From the NCBI GenBank assembly GCA_014529385.2, contig CM043953.1, positions 85,774,342 to 85,838,341 on the forward strand: DNA of 64,000 bases. The letters run 5' to 3'. Origin of the DNA: Adiantum capillus-veneris (lineage: Eukaryota > Streptophyta > Polypodiopsida > Polypodiales > Pteridaceae). Below are positions 19,188 through 31,416 of the stretch, one piece after another (the stretch's first letter is position 1; every line of letters begins with the position of its first letter). A program made the position numbers and the translations under genes. The notes beneath the pieces were generated by a model. It searched no databases, was not told the origin of the DNA, and saw only the letters and a list, made by a program, of their open reading frames with translations.

Positions 19188-20938
19188 CCTCTAAGACCCT
19201 TGAGAACGAGGGTGGAGGATTCTTATGATTCATGAACATGAACGAGTTCCAAAAATAGGACCTTTAGGATTGACGGAATCTAGGGCTTCAATGAACACAC
19301 GTAGGGACATTACTGTTTTTGACATCACTTACACCACTAGAATCCCTCCAACTATTACACGGGATTGACTTGACAAACGTATAGCGGATAGGATACCATT
19401 GGTAGTACTAAAACGAGATTACGAACCTAGAGAAGCCACACCAGGCTAACTAGGTGTTGTTAGAATGGTTGCAGAGGCTAGACGTATGTGACCATCTCAG
19501 GTGGAAAAATGTGTATCCAAAAATTATAATGGATCTGGATATCCGTATGCCCATGTTTCAATCTTCTAACAAGTGTTGAGAGTGGAAAATGTAACTCATT
19601 TCCACACTCAATATGAAGGTTTTGGGTTGACATTATAAGGTATTGTCTTGACTTGGTTCCAACCATTAAACAACTTGGAATTCCCAAGTATTGAGCAACT
19701 TCTCTGCGAATTGGCTGAGGAATTCTCAAAGAGGGGTATCAATCATAACATTGTCTCCCAGATCTATGCATTTAGGAAAAAGGAGAAAGAGAAAGTGAAG
19801 GAAGAATCACTTTGTTTCAAGAAGTACATAGAAATATTCCCCTGCTCAAGAACTACCTCAGGATGAAAGACTATCAGTCCTTTTCATAGAAGGATTGCAA
19901 AATGACACGCTCAAAAAGGACTTGCACTTGAAGGCATGTGTAACTTTTGAGCAAGTCACAAAAGAGGTGTTATATCTGGTAGATGATTGCAAGGCATATA
20001 AGGAGGTGACTGAAGACATAGATCAGGGGACAAGTAGCACCTCTTCAGCCACTAGTGAGTCCACGACAAAATTGGGAGGGAAAAACCCAAGTGTGTCGGA
20101 CGTTGATTAAATGATCGCTGAAGTGATCAGGAGGATAAACCAAGGAAACGGGACGAACCCAAACACATGACCACCGCCCACCCAAAAATGTGACACTTGT
20201 GGAGGAGATCACCCAACCGAGTGTTGCAACCTTCAACAAAGGCCAGGACTAAATGTATAGCGAATACTGAAGTGGTGTGCTATCGAACAAAAATGGACAG
20301 ACCATGAAACTCACAAATGTTTCTATAATCGGAACTATGTTAGAGAGAGATAAAATGGACCACATGGAGGACAACAATTTCCGCCCCCTCCAAGATACCA
20401 AGTAGGACCAATTAACTTAATCTTGGGGCACAAAAAAGCTCAACTTGTGTTAGGACATCAACCTCCCTTACCCCAGGAGAATAGGGCTATGGTAAGGATT
20501 TCTCAACCCATAGAACCACCTTCTGATCAGAGTATGGTCCAAGTAGTCTCATATTGGGAAGATTCGGACAATACTTACGAGAGGGGATTTCATGGGAATG
20601 CATATGCCCCAAAGGGACACAATCCATAGATAATTCTTGAAGAGATGTCCCAACCCTCATACATAGCACAACCAACTGAAAACCATTACTTGGTCAATGA
20701 GAATATGCTCATGTTCATGGAAAATCAGGGCTACAAACCTAGGGGCTATCCTCCTAGAGCAGGACAACGGATGGGGGCTTCAAAAGCTTCTTCACCACCT
20801 GTAGGACCATGCTATGAATGTGGTGATGATCATTGGACAAGAGTTTGTCCAAACAAAGGAAAAATGGTGAAACTTTTTGGATTCTATGACGGATGCACGA
20901 CTGACCATCTCATTCCACACTGTCCCAAAAACCTTGAC
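19188..20938 (+). pseudogene. Fossil E: gag related to the A/B lineage
   Basis: Broken frames (19648-19866, 19895-20110, 20645-20977) read collinearly with A/B gag. The order is a core ending TWFQPLNNLEFPSIEQLLCE, ELAEEFSKRGINHNIVSQIY, EVLYLVDDCKAYKE, a Ser/Thr linker, and Cys/His clusters (CDTCGGDHPTECC near 20190, CYECGDDHWTRVC near 20815, and a second knuckle that has lost its first Cys). Knuckle spacing CX2CX3HX4C is the same as in B2. Frames are broken several times. No pol follows, since an F-type LTR fragment begins at about 20939. Confidence 0.78.
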
Positions 20939-21065
20939 AACAATTTCAACCTAATACTTATTTCTAGTCCTCACTAATTGAACCGCCTAGATCATCAGTA
21001 GATATGAACTCTAACATTGGAATAGCTATTTGAAGAGACCATCTCCCATTCCATTTTGGCAACCA
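20939..21065 (+). repeat. F-type LTR end fragment
   Basis: The end of this stretch matches 38670-38794 (GAACCG.CTAGATCATCA, GAAGAGACCA.CTCCCATTCC, ending TTGGC.ACCA). In both places homology stops at ACCA, which suggests an LTR terminus. Here it is followed at a distance by gag of F, so it is probably the remnant of the F 5' LTR. Confidence 0.6.
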
Positions 21066-21599
21066 CGGTGGCTAGAGCTGATTAGTCTTAGACCAGCGAG
21101 ATATGTCTCCTAGTTAGAAATCTTAGCTACAAACATGTTGCCCAGAGTCAGTCATATTTGAAAATCGTCAACCCGGTTGCACGCTGATTCCACACAAGTC
21201 GACCGTATTCCAGAAGTGTGAGAAAGAGATTCCAATACTTAGAGGGACCCCGAGAGTACGACTAAGGCTCAAGAAGAGGAGTAATGCTAAAGAGGCCAGA
21301 GACTCTGAACATTCTAGTCACTCAAGGAGGAGGAGGACTGAGCATGAGGAACACAAAACCAGGACTCAAGGTTCTCAGTCCACACACAAGATAGCTGAGG
21401 CCAAGGGTAGCAAAGGTAGTCATCATAGTACAAGCAAAAAGGTCAGGGTAGATATTGAGACAGAAACTAAAAGGAAGGTAATGGGATGCCAACCCTCAAT
21501 ATCATTACTGAAAGTCATCAAAACGCAATCAGGCTACCAAGACCAGAAGAGCTAGAGATGATATAGACAAGCATGATTATACTTCTTCATTAAATATCT
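21066..21599 (+). other. Element F leader remnant
   Basis: There is no coding frame of note. The stretch around 21250-21430 is rich in AGG, AAG and CAC triplets and could be a decayed basic Gag N-terminus. I see nothing firmer. Confidence 0.35.
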
Positions 21600-22417
21600 C
21601 TTTTCATTGTTCAAAGGTGGAAAAAAAGACGATCATGAAGTCCACATTCAAGCCTTTGAGCAATATAATGAATCAAATCATATTGATGAAGATGATTGGG
21701 GAGAATATTTTCCTCAAACATTAAAGGATGCGGCAAGAAAATGGTATTACCACTATCTAGCTTTCCATCTCAGGTCTTACAATAAACTAATCTAGGCTTT
21801 CAAGCTTGAGTACTTAGACAATAGAGGGGATGAAGATATTCTCTCTGAGATGGACAAGATCAGGCAAAGAAAATTGTTTGTAAAAAGTTATGTGGAAAAG
21901 ATCAAAGAGTTGACTAGCCAACTGCAAGAACCACCTTCAAAAAAAAGATTGCGTGCATGGTTTCTGAATGGATTTTACAACAAGAAGCCAAGAGAGCAAG
22001 AGGTACACAAAGCAGTTTGATGACTTTATGCAAAGAGCTCTGAAGCTCGGGTAGCAAACCAAGAAGAAAAGAATCCATAAGGAGCGGAGGTCTAGCAGTA
22101 GAAGCTCTTCTACGGAGAATTCCAACTCTAGTGAGACTTCTAGCACTTCTGATAGTAGTTCAAACAAAAAGAGCAACCAGAAGGCTATGATTGGGTCTTA
22201 GTTTCAAAAAATCGACGAAATGACCAGGCAGATTGCTGAAATCAGATGGACCAAACAACCAATTAGGAAGATGGAAACCTCGTGTTTTGAATTCAAATCT
22301 AGAGATCATGTTTCCAACGATGCCCACAATGCATGTAGTGCAAAGAGTATGCCTATCTATGGAATAACTGTGGCATTTGAATCCATTATTTCAAGAAGGG
22401 TAAGGATTTATCTCTAG
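21600..22417 (+). pseudogene. Element F gag
   Basis: The frame 21607-21795 and its continuation past the TAG at about 21793 read as plant Gag (DEDDWGEYFPQTLKDAARKW, then YYHYLAFHLRSYNKLI, then AFKLEYLDNRGDED and SYVEKIKELTSQLQEPP). A Ser-rich linker follows near 22090-22170, with a degenerate Cys cluster near 22280-22340. It differs clearly from A/B/E gag, so F is a separate lineage. Several stops and shifts make it non-functional. Confidence 0.7.
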
Positions 22418-23119
22418 TTGCATTTACAACTGCCGAATCAACTAAGTTAGAGACGAGTAGTGAACCTAAAGAGAAAAATTCAGATACCAATGGGACTGGT
22501 ACTGGGTGTGGCAGAAACCAATAAATGGACTTATCAGAGAGAATTCAAGAAGGCTAAGGGCAAAGAGAAGGTAGTCGATGAATGGCAAGAGCAACGAGAA
22601 TCGGCAGGTAAGATCATAGAGGATCTAGCTAAGAAGCTACCAAAACAGCCAGAGAGTTTTGATGCTCATGTGATTCAAAAGATACCAGTCCACTCTTTTG
22701 AGAAAAGGTAGCAAGTCAAATCAGTCAGGATCTGAAATCTTTGAGACCATGCTTACTGTAGTGCAAGGCTTCGTGGATAATCTAGGGCAGGTCAAATAAA
22801 ATTTGACTGCAATGGAAAACACTGAACTCCAAAAACTGCAGTGTCCTTCTTACTGTCAATCAAGGATCATTACATACACCAAAACATAGAATTGGCAATG
22901 CAAAGTTAGTTCTAATTCCTTAAGTTCCGATAATAATTTTGACCAAGAGAGAGAAGAGATCGATGTCAAAATGTGTGAACAAATTTAGAAATTCAAAGTC
23001 AAATGAGATGATATCAGGGTGACTTTGCTTGAAGCAGCAAAGTTTATCAGATAGTGGGGAAAAGTTGAAGCTGATGCCAGACGAGTTGATTTGTCGGCTG
23101 CCTGGCCTGAGATGGTGAG
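22418..23119 (+). pseudogene. Element F gag-protease linker, decayed
   Basis: The frame 22460-22711 is Lys/Glu-rich without a recognised motif. The remainder has frequent stops. From its place it is the decayed linker between Gag and protease. Confidence 0.45.
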
Positions 23120-24036
23120 GTGCTAGTAATTCAGGTTGATTACAAGTTCAGGAAACAATGCGAGCCGTTGTTCGGTGTAATATTGGATGAAGGGGCAAGT
23201 TTGAGTATTCTAGGGGCACATCTTCAACAAAGACTTGGTTTCATTGATTTAAAACCAACACCCTTTAAGGTTAGAATGGCTGATCATAGAGTTTTTAAGG
23301 CAATTGGTATGATCAAGAATATGCATATTAGGGTCGGTAAAGAGAAACTCAAAACCAGCTTTCTGCTATTAGATGTCCAAGGAGAATATGGTATGTTACC
23401 AGGATGACCTTGGCTTTGGACAGTGGAGATTGTTCATCATTATCCAAATTAGACCATAACCATTCAAGGAACTAGTAGGAGAATCCAGCTCCAAAAAAAT
23501 AACACCAGAAGTTGGAAGAAAGTACTTCAACTTGATGAACTTTGCCAAAAATATGGGGTTAAGAACATTGAATAGATGCTTGCATCCATGAAATTTTTTT
23601 TGCTAGCCAAAATCGACTTGAATGCAGTGTTGTTCAACAAGGATCAAGCTTAAGATTCCAAGTATACTAGTATACACTGAAGAGGTGACTGGAGTTCAGT
23701 GACTGGAGTTCAGAATGAGAATCAAAAACCGACAAATCTGTCATGGGATTATGCTGCAAAGTCAACCAAAAGGAAGGGAGGTGGCCCAAACTGGCTGCTC
23801 CTAGATGATCAAGAGATTGAAGAGTGGAGTTTGGGTTTTGAAGAAAGTCCTTGATTAATCAAGGTGAATAAGAATCTACACCCAGAAATATAGGATAAAT
23901 CCAGACTTATGTTCTAGAAATACAAAGATACATTTTCATGGGAACATACTGATTTGAAAGGTGTAGGTCCAGAGGTTTGCCAACACAAAATACCTCTGAA
24001 ACCAGATGCCAAACCAGTACATTGGAAATGAAAAAA
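23120..24036 (+). pseudogene. Element F protease and start of RT, truncated
   Basis: The frame 23120-23407 (95 residues) is a retropepsin with ILDEGASLSIL (Asp23; DEG in place of DSG) and PFKVRMADHRVFKAIGM. It ends at a TGA (23405-23407) exactly where the family motif LLGRPWL has Arg, so CGA-to-TGA is likely. Further on, an RT entry is readable at 23940-24020 (HTDLKGVGPEVCQHKIPLKP). It resembles the B2 RT entry (YKDLKGVDPSICQHTIPLK). The coding sequence is cut at 24037 by repeat J, so the RT core is absent. Confidence 0.75.
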
Positions 24037-25227
24037 TGAGAAAACAACCAGATCACAATTTGAATGCCTCTATATATCCCAGTGATTTCACAACACCCCT
24101 ATTGCCTATTTAACACACACCTAGATACTTCATATGCTAGCAATTGCTTCCTCTGCCCCTACTCGATCGACCCCAATTACATGGACTCAATCACAAAGCA
24201 CATCATGATGTCTGCTGCTTATAACCCCTTAGATAAACATATAACCGCATATAGGTTATCAAGGATATGCTAGCATGTACACATACTTTTCATGATCATT
24301 GTCATACATGCTTTTGCTTACAAGTTTACACCCTTATGACACACCCTGCATCCACATGAAGATAACCCCTAGCTACATCCAACATCCCTCTAAAGCACAC
24401 ATATACCCGATAACATTGGGTAAGAGAGCGAGAGAGAAAATATGATCTTTATTGATCACTCAAACAACGAGCATATGGAGTTTGAAGCTGATTCGATTAG
24501 CAAAACCTTTACAATGATGGATCTCTTTGAGAAAAAAACACTCATTGGTGCAACATCCGATGAGTTTACAGGGCTTAAGGACTAGGACAGCACGGCCGGC
24601 TCCTCTCCTCCTTCTTATGCATTCCTACTTAATAGCTCTCTCCCTTTCTTTTATTAAGAGTTGGCAGCTTATAGTGCTATCACTTATTGCACTTGGACAA
24701 GATCTCATGGCCTCCCCTTTTCTCTATAGCTCTCAACACCCCTCATGAGCCAGCCAAGGCCATCCCCTTGTTGTCTTTTAGCTCTTATATCACGAAGCTT
24801 CTCCTCAACACAACTAACCTCTCTTGGCCTCACCCTCTCAAGCTGGCCTCTACAGCCCCTCCCATTTGCATCTCTCAGCCCTGCTCCCCTCTGTATCATG
24901 CTTCTTCACACCCTTGCAGGTTTTATCCTCCATGCCACTCCTCCCCTTGCGCTCTCAAGCAGGGCTACCTTCCTGCAGTAGCATTCCTAGCCCATAGCCC
25001 TGCTCAAGCGATAGCTCTTGACTGATCCTTTTCCTGCTTCCCAACCTCCTTCACAAGGTCGTCACTCATTTTGTATGCAGCCCCTCCCTTCAAAACCTTC
25101 TCTTGGAGCCCAATTGCATTTTTTTACCTCCCCACGGGTCCAACTCCCTCTGTATAACAACCCACCATGATCACCACAGACAGCTCTTCCTCATGGAGAC
25201 TAATTATGTGCCCTCCTCCTCTGGGAT
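24037..25227. repeat. Long repeat J, copy 1, left part
   Basis: This begins TGAGAAAACAACC and matches 34253-35446 throughout at almost equal length (1191 and 1194 bp). It is C/T-rich, with plus-strand frames full of Ser, Pro and Leu that I do not consider genes. Element H is inserted after GGGAT (25223-25227), and J resumes at 31417. The repeat is likely the LTR of an element whose orientation is unclear. A purine run AAAGGGGGAAA precedes copy 2, which argues for plus. Confidence 0.75.
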
Positions 25228-25715
25228 TGTTATAGAAACGATATTTTATGATTTATTGTAGCTGACAAGTGGAAAAGACTAGACCGAGCTAGGCCTATGC
25301 AAATGGATATATATATATATTGTACATTTTATATTTAAGTGCTCTTTATGAGCTTTGGCCATTTATGACCGGCCGACCAGTTTGTACTCACTTTGACCAT
25401 TTAAGAATCTATAAATTAAATACGTGCAAGAGGAAAATGGTCACTCTTGCACGGGGGGAGATTGCACCCAGTGTCCGCGTTGTTCTTCTCTCCTCTCTTC
25501 TCTTCTCTCTCGTTGTTCCGGCGTAGCACTCCGCTATAGGAGGTGCGCCTGCACGTGCTTGCTTACTCTCTCCCGCTCTCTGTCTCTCTTTGTTCTTGTA
25601 TCTTGCGATCATGCAACCACGTGATTGTGCCAGGTATGCCGATTAGTCGGTTTTATGCTGTTTATTGTGTTATTTCTGGTATTTCGCAAGGCAGCCACGA
25701 CTTCCGTCTGTAGCA
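25228..25715 (+). repeat. Element H 5' LTR
   Basis: The TG...CA ends are TGTTATAG and TGTAGCA. It contains AT-rich TATA-like stretches (25307-25322 and TATAAATTA near 25411). It is homologous to 30923-31411, to the lone LTR 36203-36688 and, more distantly, to 48787-49366. Confidence 0.95.
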
Positions 25716-25716
25716 G

Positions 25717-25728
25717 TGGTATCAGAGC
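25717..25728 (+). other. Element H PBS (initiator tRNA-Met)
   Basis: TGGTATCAGAGC lies one base after the LTR, the standard plant tRNA-Met primer site. Confidence 0.95.
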
Positions 25729-27269
25729 TAGCAAAACGTTCGCGATGATATGTACATCACCTCCACAAAGAGAATCATGATAACGATCATACCCTAGAGC
25801 TAAGCTTATTATTTCTGTAGTTTTGTTGGCAACAAGTTTGTTTATCAAATTGATTGTTTATTATTCTTTCTTAGTTTGGTTGTTATGTGGTTTAGTTAAG
25901 CAAGTCCACCTTGATCAATGGCTTAACTATATTTTATGAAGGATAGTTTGATTAGGATTCTAGTTCTAGTTAATAAGAGGATCATGATTTAGGAGGTGTG
26001 ATGCATGCAACCAATTGCCTGGAAGGTGATGGAATAAGAGCAATTTAAATGTAGTGGGATTCTGTATAGTTATTACGAGAATTTTAAACCAGTAGAACCA
26101 TGTATATGTAATTGGTAAGAAAAAGATGTAGCATTAGAAATTTTATAAGAAGAACCTAAAAGAGGAGAAGGTTGCATGCTTTGAAAAAGAAAGAGGAGAA
26201 GAAGAAAAATAGAGATTTGTGCGTCGTATGGACAATTCCAAGAGACCCTGGAGAGATGCTCAAACGAGTCTCACAATCCAAGACAAATCATTTACTTAAG
26301 AGAAATCTGATATGACCGAACCCCCACACATTAGAAGGAGAGGTAAAACTTGAAGCATTTTCTTCCCTCGTTTTGGGCGTGGTCAACTCTTCCATTGTGG
26401 GAACTGGCCCCAAGCTGAGACTTCTCAAAAAATAAATAAAATAAATTTTTTTTAAAAAAAATAAAAAATATATATATATATATATGAATCAACAGGCAGC
26501 AATCCGCATCTCCTCCTAGACACCACCACCCTCAATGCCTAGCACCCATGATTTCTACACTGTCAACCACCCCCCTTTGTCGACTCTTCGGCCTCAGTCG
26601 TAGCAAACACCATCAGCAGGAGTAGCAACAGTGGACGGCGGCGGTTAGCAGTGACGGGCCCATGGTGGCCTTTGTCGAGCAGCACTACCAATTGCAATAT
26701 ACGACGCTTGCAAAGGAGCGGGGAGACCTACTGGCAGATGGAGAGCATGAGAGTCTACCTACCCAAGAGCGCTGAAGGAGTTAGCATAGCCAGAAACGTG
26801 GATAGCTAAGGCCACACTTTGTTTTTTTTTTGCCATGCATGGGCGGAGAGCCACCCACTGCCTTCCTCACGCCGCCATGCAACAATAATGCGGCCCACCC
26901 TTCTCAACCAACCAGGCGCACGAAAGAGGCTCTCACTTTTTTTCCCCGCGTAATTGCACTATTGCCACTCAGTAATAGTCCCTCAAGCTTACTGTGACAA
27001 CTGCCTGTCACAACCGCAAAACTTAGAAGGACTGCATGCAGCCGTTACACAACAGAAACAACTACTAGTGAAACTTTTTTTCCCGCTTTCACTAACTCTT
27101 GCTATCACTCCTTTTACGTGTAGCCAACGGTGGTGTAGGCACAAGACACCCTCATATTCACAGAACGTGAGAGCAGCTACTCATCGTTTCACTCTTGCCC
27201 ACCACCCATGCTCGCAAGCAGCTGTACCCAACCAACCAACTCTCTCTCTTTTTCTCCCTAACTCCAGCC

Positions 27270-27273
<4 letters not shown>
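25729..27273 (+). other. Element H interior, left part, no gene seen
   Basis: AT-rich sequence runs to about 26490 (with an A/T run near 26430-26480), then GC-richer sequence. No frame resembles gag or pol. I see no recognised gene here. Confidence 0.6.

Positions 27274-27349
<76 letters not shown>
27274..27349. repeat. (CT)n microsatellite in element H
   Basis: An uninterrupted CT tract of about 76 bases, the longest in the window. It creates spurious Ser-Leu and Arg-Glu frames on both strands. Confidence 0.98.
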
Positions 27350-27355
<6 letters not shown>

Positions 27356-27959
27356 CAATGCATTCTAGCCCAGCAGGGCTAGCTGGTTAGCCATGGTGCG
27401 TTGTGAAAAGCAGGCTTGGCTGAAAAAAGGGGCCATGGACACCGGAGGAGCACCAGAAGCTCACAAGCTACATTCATACGCCAGGGCATAGCAGTTGGCG
27501 AGCGCTGTCCAAACAAGCCGTGCTAGCGAGGTGTGGCAAGAGCTACTGACTGTGGTGGACTAACTACTTGCGGCGTGGCATCAAGCTTCGCTACGGCAAA
27601 GGAGAACTCCATCATCCAGATCCCCACTGTTCTTGGAAACCGGGCCTTCAAGCTTCCATTTGTAACTAGGTACAATGAGCTGTGGCCAACCCGGACATCC
27701 GTTATGGTGCATTGGCAATGGACTTCTTGCAGGCCAAGCGTGCAAGTTGAAACTTGAGTCAGATGCGAAAGACATACCCACCAACACTGATCTCCTTTAC
27801 TCCTGTCAGGCTCTTACTCCCGGCCGGCATGCCTATCCCCCTACACACATGCTGTCTGCAGGTTCCATTCTCTGATTTGCTTGTCGAGATGTTATTACAC
27901 ATGATCTTATGAGGTGGAATTGCATATGCTGAACATTAGGTCAACATCTTCCAAAAGCA

Positions 27960-28640
27960 ACCTCCTACAACAACAGTATGCGAAAGCGAGTGGCGCACGA
28001 GATTATCTTCAATCCCTTGCCAGCATGCATCAAGCAAAAAGATGTCGCTGCTTCCATATGCGTGCATGCTCTTATGGTAAGCTCATTCTGGGCCGAAGAG
28101 AAGGCTCAAGACTTGCAGTTGTATCATCGCATGCAAGATCAGCAAGCTCTTGTTAAGCCCAACGCCTATATTCTCATGTCTTTTGAAAGCTTGCAGTGGC
28201 TTGGGTGACCTACTTCAGAGTGCCCTTACACATTTCCGCTGCTACTATAGTAAGCCTTGGAGTCAAACATGTTTGTGGGGACTGCTCTTGTCGATCTTTA
28301 TTGCAAGTATAACCACTTTAAAGAAGGATTTAGTGTGTTTGAAAACATGAAGGGTCGCAATGTCATTTCATGGAACGCATTACTTACTAGGTATGTGCAG
28401 AATTAGCAATGGCTTCCCACCCTTAGTCTTTATGATCGATTGAGAAAGGAGGGAGTGACGTTAGACCGTGTTACTTTATTGTGCATCATATATGAAAGTG
28501 TGCGGTAGATTAGGCTCCACTGAAGGGTGCAAGCAAATAAAGGCGAACGATCTTTTTTCTGTTGTTCTAATTGGCAATTCCCTAGTTGACATGTTTTCCA
28601 CAAAGGGCAATTGAGGTTTTTTAAAAGCTTGTGCATGTCC
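27960..28640 (+). pseudogene. Captured pentatricopeptide-repeat (PPR) gene fragment
   Basis: In shifting frames the plus strand reads as plant PPR repeats. These include ACIKQKDVAASICVHALMVS (about 28020-28085), DLQLYHRMQDQQALVKPNAY followed by CLLKACSGLGDLLQ (about 28115-28220), and VDLYCKYNHFKEGFSVFENM with GRNVISWNALLT and RLRKEGVTLDRVTL (about 28295-28475). PPR proteins bind organellar RNA. Spacing and the VISWNALL motif fit the P-L-S type. Several frameshifts and stops make it a pseudogene. It lies in the sense orientation inside element H, so it is probably a transduplicated host fragment. Confidence 0.78.
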
Positions 28641-30333
28641 AATTGATTAGAGATGGACCTCTATTAGATGGAATGTTAGGAAACACCCTTATGTATATGC
28701 ATGCCCAATTAGGCAGCTCGAAGATACCAATGGGCTATCGTCCTTGCGGGGCTTTGTTGGATATGTAGAACATTTCTTGGGCTTTCTATCTGTTCTTTGT
28801 CCTTTTTGGTTTATCAAGAATCTATGGATTGCAATCAGCGATATTCATTGTTATTAAGTTGTTACTTTTTAGGCTTTAGAATCTACGACAATATTACCAA
28901 TCAATTAGATGTCTACAAGCCTTGAGGAAGAGTTATTTAAAAATAAACCAATAAATCAATAGATAAATCAATAAATAAAATGACTCCTTCTCACGTTGAT
29001 GTTATAAATTGTTATTATAGCTTTTTTACCTTCTCATGGGTCCTGTTGGCTCTTAGTTATTTTGATACTTTCATGCCCTACATCGTAAACACCGTGAATA
29101 ACCATAACCTGCTAGGGTCAAACTTTACCCTCAAGATACATTAGCCATTAATATTCTACCAATGATGACCATCGGTGAACTCTGACTAGATATACTTTTA
29201 GCTACCAACACCCCAATTGCATATTACTTGGATTATTAAGCAATTACCAAGCATAACCAATAAAATCCCTCTCACATCATTATTTGCAAGATCTATTATC
29301 CCCATAATGTAAGTTTATACCCATTAGCAATGATGTAGTGTAATTAGCTTTTCACTTTGATTGCTCTACAAAATGTCTTACATGTTACATCATATGTCCG
29401 TCAAATTGTTGTTGCATATTAGTCAATATTGTTCCATTTATTTGCCTCTGTATCACATCCCTCCCAACGTTTCCAATACTCCTTTGCAAAGGACTACGAT
29501 TACTGACAAATACTTACCTCTATGCCCAATTTGCAGCCAACTACTTTAGGAGACCTGCTTTTGACTTCTCCTACCATTCATACATTGAGTATGGCCTCAC
29601 TTTCTCTGAAGACCGATATCCACGTACTGGTCATAAAAATCTTGCCAACCACCCTGTCAATTTAGATCACACCTCTCTTATATGCTCATTTGTACTTCAA
29701 GTTTTCTACTTTCAATTCTTTTTTTTGGTAAACAAACTTTGCATCAAATTTTTCTCTCATGGCGTTTCAAATGTTAATGCATTTAATCTGTAATTATTAA
29801 AGTCTTCTCAAATTTAACAAGCAATTGTTTTGAGTGCTTTTTTTTATAGAAAAGATATGTAGATAAATCTAACTATAGTGGCCTCACATCAAAATCCAGG
29901 TATGACACTCCTTACTGCATTCTGATAATACCCCTCTTAACATTATTACAATGCTAGGTGCAACTTTCTATTATTTGTGCCTATTCCCACACACACACAC
30001 ATTGGTAGATATATTTTCACAAATAATATACCCTCCTAGTATGTACATCAAATACATTCCTCTTTTCATATTTCAATTCTCGGCATTGTGTTCTAAGCTG
30101 CATACTCAAAGACTACTAAGGTCATGACTTCTAATTGTATTGAAAGGGAATTTTTATTGAGCTAACTTGTCTAAAAGGTATGCAACTACTTATGTGCGCT
30201 AAGGTGCTTTGGGATACTAAAAGAAATTTTGTTTGTAAATACTTTGTCACATAAGCATACTCCAATTTTGTGTCAAACAGGTAGTAGATGTTTTGTTTTT
30301 TATGCCTGGTCTAGTCCATTGGTCACATGCACA
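28641..30333 (+). other. Element H interior, right part, no gene seen
   Basis: This is AT-rich sequence without a convincing frame. A run of AATAAATCAATA-like repeats lies near 28940-28980, and a short CA run near 29990-30001. I see no RT or integrase remnant. Confidence 0.55.
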
Positions 30334-30505
30334 CAGATTCGCCGATTTAGGCAGTGTGTAGATACTCATCTTGGTGCAGATCCGCCGATTTAGACAACAC
30401 ATTGATAAATTGCAGATTCATGATTTTTAAACTTATACCAAATGCAGATTCTCCGATTTAGGCAGCACATCTTATTGGTGTAGATTCGTCGATTTAGGCA
30501 ACACC
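30334..30505 (+). repeat. GCAGATTCGCCGATTTAGGCA minisatellite-like cluster
   Basis: Four copies of a roughly 24-bp motif with core GATTCGCCGATTTAGGCA start near 30334, 30376, 30444 and 30481. A partial copy is near 30412. Spacing is irregular (42, 68 and 37 bp) and copies differ at 1-4 positions. Confidence 0.85.
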
Positions 30506-30509
30506 GATC

Positions 30510-30560
30510 ACAAAATCATGCTGCAGTGGCTGGCCACCACTGTGGCTGGTATGATTTTGT
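30510..30560. repeat. Strong hairpin in element H
   Basis: ACAAAATCAT (30510-30519) pairs perfectly with ATGATTTTGT (30551-30560). The 31-base loop itself folds through CAGTGG/CCACCACTG. It directly follows the minisatellite cluster. Confidence 0.85.
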
Positions 30561-30922
30561 CACCCGGGTATAGAAAATGAAAGATATTTTTTATTTGGAT
30601 TTGGAATTGGTATATGATGATTTTCTGTTGCGACAGTATTTATGGAAGTGAACTTGAGATTGATGAGAATTAATTTATACAATGATGAGTGTGACCAATG
30701 ATATCCTGATTCATAAGGGTATGACATATACTACTTATTCTAGTGGTATGGGACACTAGAATAGGTAGTATGTGGATGACGGCAAGCATAAGCTAATGTT
30801 GTTTAGTTTCATATATTTATGTGATCTTTTTGACATAACATACTAATCACTGTTTTTGACAAGTATTGTTTGCAGATTTTGATCTTCACAACTGAGGACA
30901 GTTGCTTTCCAACGGAGACGTA

Positions 30923-31411
30923 TGTTATAGAAATGATATTTTATAATTTATTGCAGCTGACAGGTGGAAAATACTAGACCGAGCTAGGCCTATGCGAATG
31001 GAAATATATATATATTGTACATTTTATTATTCAAGTGCTCTTTATGAGCTTTGGCCATTTATGACCGGCCGGCCAGTTTGTACTCACTTTGACCGTTCAA
31101 GAATCTATAAATTAAATACGTGCAAGAGGAAAATGGTCACTCTTGCATGGGGGGAGATTGCACCCAGTGTCCGTGTTGTTCTTCTCTCCTCTCTTCTCTT
31201 CTCTCTCGCCGTTCCGGCATAGCACTCGGCTCTAGGAGGTGCGTCTGCACATGCTCGCTTACTCTCTCCCGCTCTCTGTCTCTCTTTGTTCGTGTATCTT
31301 GCGATCATGCGACCACGTGATTGTGCCAGGTATGCCAATTAGTCGGTTTTATGCTGTTTATTGTGTTATTTCTGGTATTTTGCAGGGCAGCCACGACTTT
31401 CGTCTGTAGCA
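30923..31411 (+). repeat. Element H 3' LTR
   Basis: This is the partner of 25228-25715. It is preceded by GAGGACAGTTGCTTTCCAACGG, the usual context ahead of a Ty3 3' LTR but with a weak PPT. The target duplication GGGAT follows at 31412-31416. Confidence 0.95.
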
Positions 31412-31416
31412 GGGAT

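Larger units (their letters stand above)
25228..31411 (+). mobile_element. Element H: complete non-autonomous LTR retroelement
   Basis: LTRs at 25228-25715 (488 bp) and 30923-31411 (489 bp) start TGTTATAGAAA and end GTCTGTAGCA. They are flanked by the 5-bp direct repeats GGGAT at 25223-25227 and 31412-31416. A tRNA-Met PBS follows the 5' LTR. The 5.2-kb interior has no gag, protease, RT or integrase, which fits a large retrotransposon derivative mobilised in trans. It contains a PPR fragment, a CT tract, a minisatellite and a strong hairpin. The LTRs differ at few sites, so insertion is fairly recent. Confidence 0.93.

Noticed and set aside
24527-25025. Ser/Pro/Leu-rich plus-strand frames
   Set aside because: They lie in C/T-rich repeat J, are not conserved in copy 2 (34764-35030 is shorter and different) and have no motif.
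25409-25624. Frames repeated in the three H-type LTRs (also near 31105-31320 and 36379-36711)
   Set aside because: They lie in LTR sequence downstream of TATA-like stretches and are shifted between copies. Shared openness reflects recent common ancestry.
27158-27382. Long frames of Arg-Glu or Ser-Leu repeats on both strands
   Set aside because: They are translations of the (CT)n tract and have no independent coding evidence. The same holds near 4020, 11500, 39200, 39515, 48900 and 51240.
30334-30505. CRISPR-like short direct repeats
   Set aside because: Irregular spacing, diverged copies, eukaryotic context and no cas genes.
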